Part shown: in pieces, positions 6,245 to 8,748 of the stretch | Layout of the letters: each line of letters begins with the position of its first letter | How positions within the stretch are numbered: the stretch's first letter is position 1 | Assembly: GCA_023380695.1 (NCBI GenBank) | Contig: JAMCRT010000016.1 | Location: 1 to 8,748 of the forward strand | From: Patescibacteria group bacterium | Lineage (GTDB): Bacteria > Patescibacteriota > Dojkabacteria > JAKAPS01 > JAJZLI01 | Direction of reading: 5' to 3' | Length of the DNA stretch: 8,748 nt | Position numbers and translations under genes: made by a program | The notes under the pieces: generated by a model | The model's input: the letters and a program-made list of their open reading frames with translations, nothing else | The model's database searches: none | Told to the model about the DNA's origin: nothing

Positions 6245-6260
6245 TAACATAAGTTATCAA
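6232..6260 (-). promoter_or_regulatory. Promoter of the kelch/prepilin gene
   Basis: On the minus strand TTGATA (6260-6255) and TATATT (6237-6232) are separated by 17 bases. Six bases after the -10 box comes the GTG at 6225, so transcription should start at or next to that codon. The alternative ATG at 6213 would have a 12-base leader. The -35 box overlaps the right arm of the inverted repeat at 6243-6258, a natural place for a repressor or activator. Confidence 0.55.
6243..6258. repeat. Inverted repeat in the kelch/ftsQ divergent control region
   Basis: GATAAC and GTTATC form a perfect 6-bp inverted repeat around the 4-base spacer ATAA. It lies in the 47-base gap between the two divergent genes, covers part of the kelch -35 box and spacer, and touches the candidate ftsQ -10 box at 6239-6244. 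This is where an operator controlling both genes would sit. No regulator is encoded in the window. Confidence 0.4.
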
Positions 6261-6272
6261 TATATATCTGAT

Positions 6273-6932
6273 ATGATGAAGTATAAAAGTAATATTAAGC
6301 TCATTTTAATTTTAATATTTTTCTCTCTTGCATTCATTCTTATTGAATTTAGAATTAAGTCTGTATATTTATATAATGTAAATACAAAATATGAGAGTAA
6401 AGTATACAATCTAATTCAAAAACAATATATTAATTCTAATATTTTTTTTGTTGGAAGTTCTAATATATTGCAAAGTATTAAAGAATTTTATCCTTTAGCA
6501 AAATCAGTAAAAATAGATAGAATTTATCCAAATAGGATAAATATTTACATAAAAAGTGAGAATATTGCATTTGTCTATAAACAAAAAACAAAATATTTTT
6601 TTGTAACACAAAATGGTTCTATATTAAATGGATTCTATACTCAAAAATATCCAGTTGTAAAATCAAATTCTAAACTTAGCAGTTTCTATAAAAATAAATT
6701 AATAACACTTATAAATGATGTAGGAAAACAAACGTCATTTAAAGTTTCGTATTATGAATTATCAAATGATACTGTCTCTTTGTATCTTAGTACTGATCAG
6801 ATTGCCATAATGACATTTAATAGAAGTCTTACAAGTCAAATTGGAAATATTATATATATTATAAACAATCTGAGTGTATCTAGATGTAAAACTATGAATG
6901 TTGAATTCAATAAGGTATATTGTAGTATATAG
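6273..6932 (+). CDS. ftsQ: FtsQ-like cell division protein with a POTRA domain
   Basis: This is a 219-residue bitopic membrane protein with a short basic cytoplasmic tail, one membrane helix at about 8-26 and an extracytoplasmic remainder. Residues 27-97 fit a POTRA domain, with the beta-alpha-beta order seen in FtsQ/DivIB: IKSVYLYNVN, then NIFFVGSSNILQSIK, then KSVKIDRIYPNRINIYI. A FVTQNGSILNG segment (110-120) matches the start of the FtsQ beta domain. In known systems FtsQ links the Z-ring to the septal wall synthesis complex (FtsL, FtsB, FtsW, FtsI). Overall similarity is weak, and the call rests on architecture plus position before ftsA and ftsZ. Two cysteines near the C-terminus (C205, C217) could pair outside the cell. 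ATG codons at 6273 and 6276 are both possible starts; no Shine-Dalgarno is seen. Confidence 0.8.
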   Translation: MMKYKSNIKLILILIFFSLAFILIEFRIKSVYLYNVNTKYESKVYNLIQKQYINSNIFFVGSSNILQSIKEFYPLAKSVKIDRIYPNRINIYIKSENIAFVYKQKTKYFFVTQNGSILNGFYTQKYPVVKSNSKLSSFYKNKLITLINDVGKQTSFKVSYYELSNDTVSLYLSTDQIAIMTFNRSLTSQIGNIIYIINNLSVSRCKTMNVEFNKVYCSI

Positions 6933-6969
6933 TGTTTTAAAGATGTATAATATTTGATATATATTAATT

Positions 6970-8277
6970 ATGTCTAAAGAATTTATAACTGGAATAGATA
7001 TTGGATCTTCTAAGATTACTACTGTAATAGTTAGTACTGATGATAAACAACCTAAAGTCATAGGTGTTTCTACAAATAAATCCTCTGGAATTAAAAAGGG
7101 TGTTGTTGTAGATATTGATGATGCAGTCAAATGTATATCTGAAAGTATTGAAAGTGCAGAAAGGATGTCTGGAGTTACTATAACTTCAGCAGTACTCAAT
7201 ATAGGTGGAAAACAAATATCAAGTACTAATAATCATGGTGTTATTGCAATATCAAAAGATGATATATCAAAAGATGATGTAGAAAGAGTGATTGAAAGCT
7301 CAAGAGCAATATCTGTTCCACAAACAAAAGAAATATTACATGTTATTCCAAGAGAATTTATTGTTGATTCTCAAGATGGTATTAGAGATCCAATAGGTAT
7401 GTCTGGTATTAGATTAGAAGTTGATACACACATTATTACTGTTAGTAGTATGGCGCTTCATAACCTTATAAAATGTGTAAATCAAGTTGGTATTGCAGTG
7501 GATTCTGTGGTATTTAGTGGTCTTGCTGATGGAGAGTTATTATTAAATTCTACAGAAAAAGAATTAGGTGTGATGTTAATAGATATTGGGTTTGGTATAT
7601 GTAATGTTGTCTTATATATGGATGATGCAATTACATTTTCAAGTACTATTCCTATTGGTAGTAATAATATAACAAATGATATTGCAATAGGACTAAGACT
7701 TTCTATAGAAGATGCTGAAAAAGTTAAAAACAATATAGCTTTGTTAGTAAAAAAGGCAAAAATCTCTTTAGATAAAGATAAACAGGACAAAAAATATTCA
7801 CCGGATAATAAGTTAAATGATTTCAAATCTGATAGTGATTTGATATTGAAATTATCTGATATTGGTATAGAGGTAGATTCTGGTGTAGAAGATATAAAGA
7901 AGAGTATGTTAGATGATATTATTGATGCAAGATTAGAGGAGATTTTTAGTGCTATAAAAGAAGACATAAAAAAATCTGGATTTGACTACAATATGCCATC
8001 GGGTGTTGTTCTGACAGGTGGTGGTGCAATGTTGGATGGTATAGGTAAATCTGCTAGTAAGTATTTATCATCAGCAGTAAGGGTTGCTCATCCATCTAAT
8101 TTAATAGGGCTTACTGATGAGATTTCTACTCCTGCCTACTCTACTGTATGTGGCCTTATTGATTATTATTTAAATAAAAATAAATTAAGTGATAATAGTA
8201 GAAAAAAACCCAACGTAGCATCTTTTGCTAATAAGGGTAATGTATTTTTAGATTGGTTAAAAACATTAATGCCATAA
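6970..8277 (+). CDS. ftsA: FtsA, actin-like Z-ring membrane anchor
   Basis: At 435 residues this is close to normal FtsA length. The phosphate-1 motif DIGSSK (10-15) is intact. The SHS2 (1C) domain spans about 85-165 and includes DPIGMSGIRLEV (140-151). The adenosine motif VVLTGGGAMLDGI is at 346-358. The C-terminus ends in an amphipathic helix, NVFLDWLKTLMP (424-435), the membrane-targeting tail that ties FtsZ filaments to the membrane. The phosphate-2 motif, normally DIGGGTTD, reads DIGFGICN (205-212), so nucleotide hydrolysis may be altered. A charged Lys/Asp-rich linker at about 262-292 looks like an insertion before the return to the conserved fold. It follows ftsQ by 37 bases, which contain TATAAT at 6946-6951 and TATATA at 6958-6963 but no good -35 box. 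No Shine-Dalgarno precedes the ATG. Confidence 0.93.
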   Translation: MSKEFITGIDIGSSKITTVIVSTDDKQPKVIGVSTNKSSGIKKGVVVDIDDAVKCISESIESAERMSGVTITSAVLNIGGKQISSTNNHGVIAISKDDISKDDVERVIESSRAISVPQTKEILHVIPREFIVDSQDGIRDPIGMSGIRLEVDTHIITVSSMALHNLIKCVNQVGIAVDSVVFSGLADGELLLNSTEKELGVMLIDIGFGICNVVLYMDDAITFSSTIPIGSNNITNDIAIGLRLSIEDAEKVKNNIALLVKKAKISLDKDKQDKKYSPDNKLNDFKSDSDLILKLSDIGIEVDSGVEDIKKSMLDDIIDARLEEIFSAIKEDIKKSGFDYNMPSGVVLTGGGAMLDGIGKSASKYLSSAVRVAHPSNLIGLTDEISTPAYSTVCGLIDYYLNKNKLSDNSRKKPNVASFANKGNVFLDWLKTLMP

Positions 8278-8308
8278 AGATTGATATTAATTTGGATTTG
8301 TGGTTTAA

Positions 8309-8337
8309 TTGGAAAATAAAATATATTAAATTATAAA
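8309..8337 (+). promoter_or_regulatory. Promoter of ftsZ, likely leaderless
   Basis: TTGGAA (8309-8314) and TATAAA (8332-8337) are separated by 17 bases in the 68-base gap after ftsA. The ATG at 8346 begins 9 bases after the -10 box, so the mRNA would have at most one or two untranslated bases. This would allow ftsZ to be expressed separately from ftsQ and ftsA, as in many bacteria where FtsZ is needed in excess over FtsA. Confidence 0.5.
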
Positions 8338-8345
8338 AAAAATAT

Positions 8346-8748
8346 ATGTTAGTAAAACCTCAGAGTTTAGATAATGCTCCTAAAATTAAAGTAGTGGGTG
8401 TAGGTGGTGGTGGTAATAATGCTATTAACACTATGATTTCTGTACATAATATTTCAGGAGTTGATTTTATTTCTGTTAATACAGATTCACAGGCATTAAA
8501 AAATTCTCTTGCAGAAAATAAAATTCAAATAGGTACAGAGCTTACTAAAGGACTTGGATCTGGAGGAGTTTCTGTTATTGGAAAGCAGGCTGCAGAAGAA
8601 AGTGTGGATTTGATCCATGAATATCTTGCAGGTTCTGATATGGTTTTCATTACTGCAGGTATGGGTGGAGGAACTGGTACAGGTGCTTCACCTATCATAG
8701 CTGGTATTGCAAAGAATTTAGGTGCTCTTACAATAGGTGTTGTTACAA
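8346..8748 (+). CDS. ftsZ: FtsZ, tubulin-like division GTPase (N-terminal part)
   Basis: The first 134 codons are present, and the gene runs off the window end. The T1 nucleotide loop GVGGGGNNA (18-26), the NTDSQAL segment (45-51), KGLGSGG (68-74) and the tubulin signature GMGGGTGTGA (105-114) are all intact, so GTP binding is expected. FtsZ polymerises at midcell to form the Z-ring, held to the membrane by FtsA from the preceding gene. The N-terminal extension before the GTPase fold is short (about 12 residues). The start is ATG at 8346, with no Shine-Dalgarno and a promoter just upstream. The C-terminal half, including the FtsA-binding tail, is outside the window. Confidence 0.97.
   Translation, partial: MLVKPQSLDNAPKIKVVGVGGGGNNAINTMISVHNISGVDFISVNTDSQALKNSLAENKIQIGTELTKGLGSGGVSVIGKQAAEESVDLIHEYLAGSDMVFITAGMGGGTGTGASPIIAGIAKNLGALTIGVVT

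Noticed and set aside
7482..7967. Minus-strand 161-codon open frame within ftsA
   Set aside because: It lies entirely antisense to a clearly conserved FtsA reading frame and has no family motifs.

Overview
The window is strongly AT-rich bacterial DNA with tightly packed genes. Genes end in TAA, TGA and TAG, and tryptophan is written TGG, so the standard bacterial code fits. No gene start carries a convincing Shine-Dalgarno sequence. Several genes instead have a -35/-10 promoter (17-base spacer) whose -10 box lies only 6 to 8 bases before the start codon, which suggests leaderless mRNAs. Together with a prepilin-like kelch protein and a compact ftsQ-ftsA-ftsZ cluster, this suggests a low-GC member of the Candidate Phyla Radiation (Patescibacteria). 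That assignment is an inference from gene style, not from a marker-gene comparison.

Layout. Bases 1-261 hold no recognisable gene, but contain one good promoter-like sequence (81-109), a 12-bp palindrome and a weak hairpin. Two tRNA genes follow on the minus strand, Thr(CGU) then Gly(CCC), three bases apart. Divergent from them is a plus-strand operon: a Bax inhibitor-1 family membrane protein (511-1137), a DedA family membrane protein (1141-1818) and a ClpC-type AAA+ unfoldase (1811-4204). The first two are 3 bases apart and the last two overlap by 8. A large minus-strand gene (4201-6225) converges on clpC, with interlocked stop codons. It encodes a prepilin-like N-terminus followed by a six-bladed kelch propeller. 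A 47-base divergent control region separates it from ftsQ (6273-6932), ftsA (6970-8277) and the start of ftsZ (8346 to the window end).

How the genes fit together. The first operon looks like membrane and protein quality control: a BI-1/YetJ-type channel or transporter, a DedA-type lipid-carrier transporter, and a protein unfoldase. The ftsQAZ cluster is the core of the division machine: FtsZ polymer, FtsA membrane anchor, and FtsQ as the link to the cell-wall synthesis complex. The kelch protein is probably exported through a type IV pilus-like system and may sit on the cell surface.

The most interesting item is the kelch protein. It carries two tyrosine/tryptophan-rich insertions, each bracketed by a cysteine pair, at the same loop position of blades 2 and 5, which lie opposite each other in a six-bladed propeller. 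Other notable points are a tRNA-Thr whose elbow pair G19-C56 is replaced by A19-U56, a ClpC without the usual ClpP-binding tripeptide, and an FtsA with a degenerate phosphate-2 motif.
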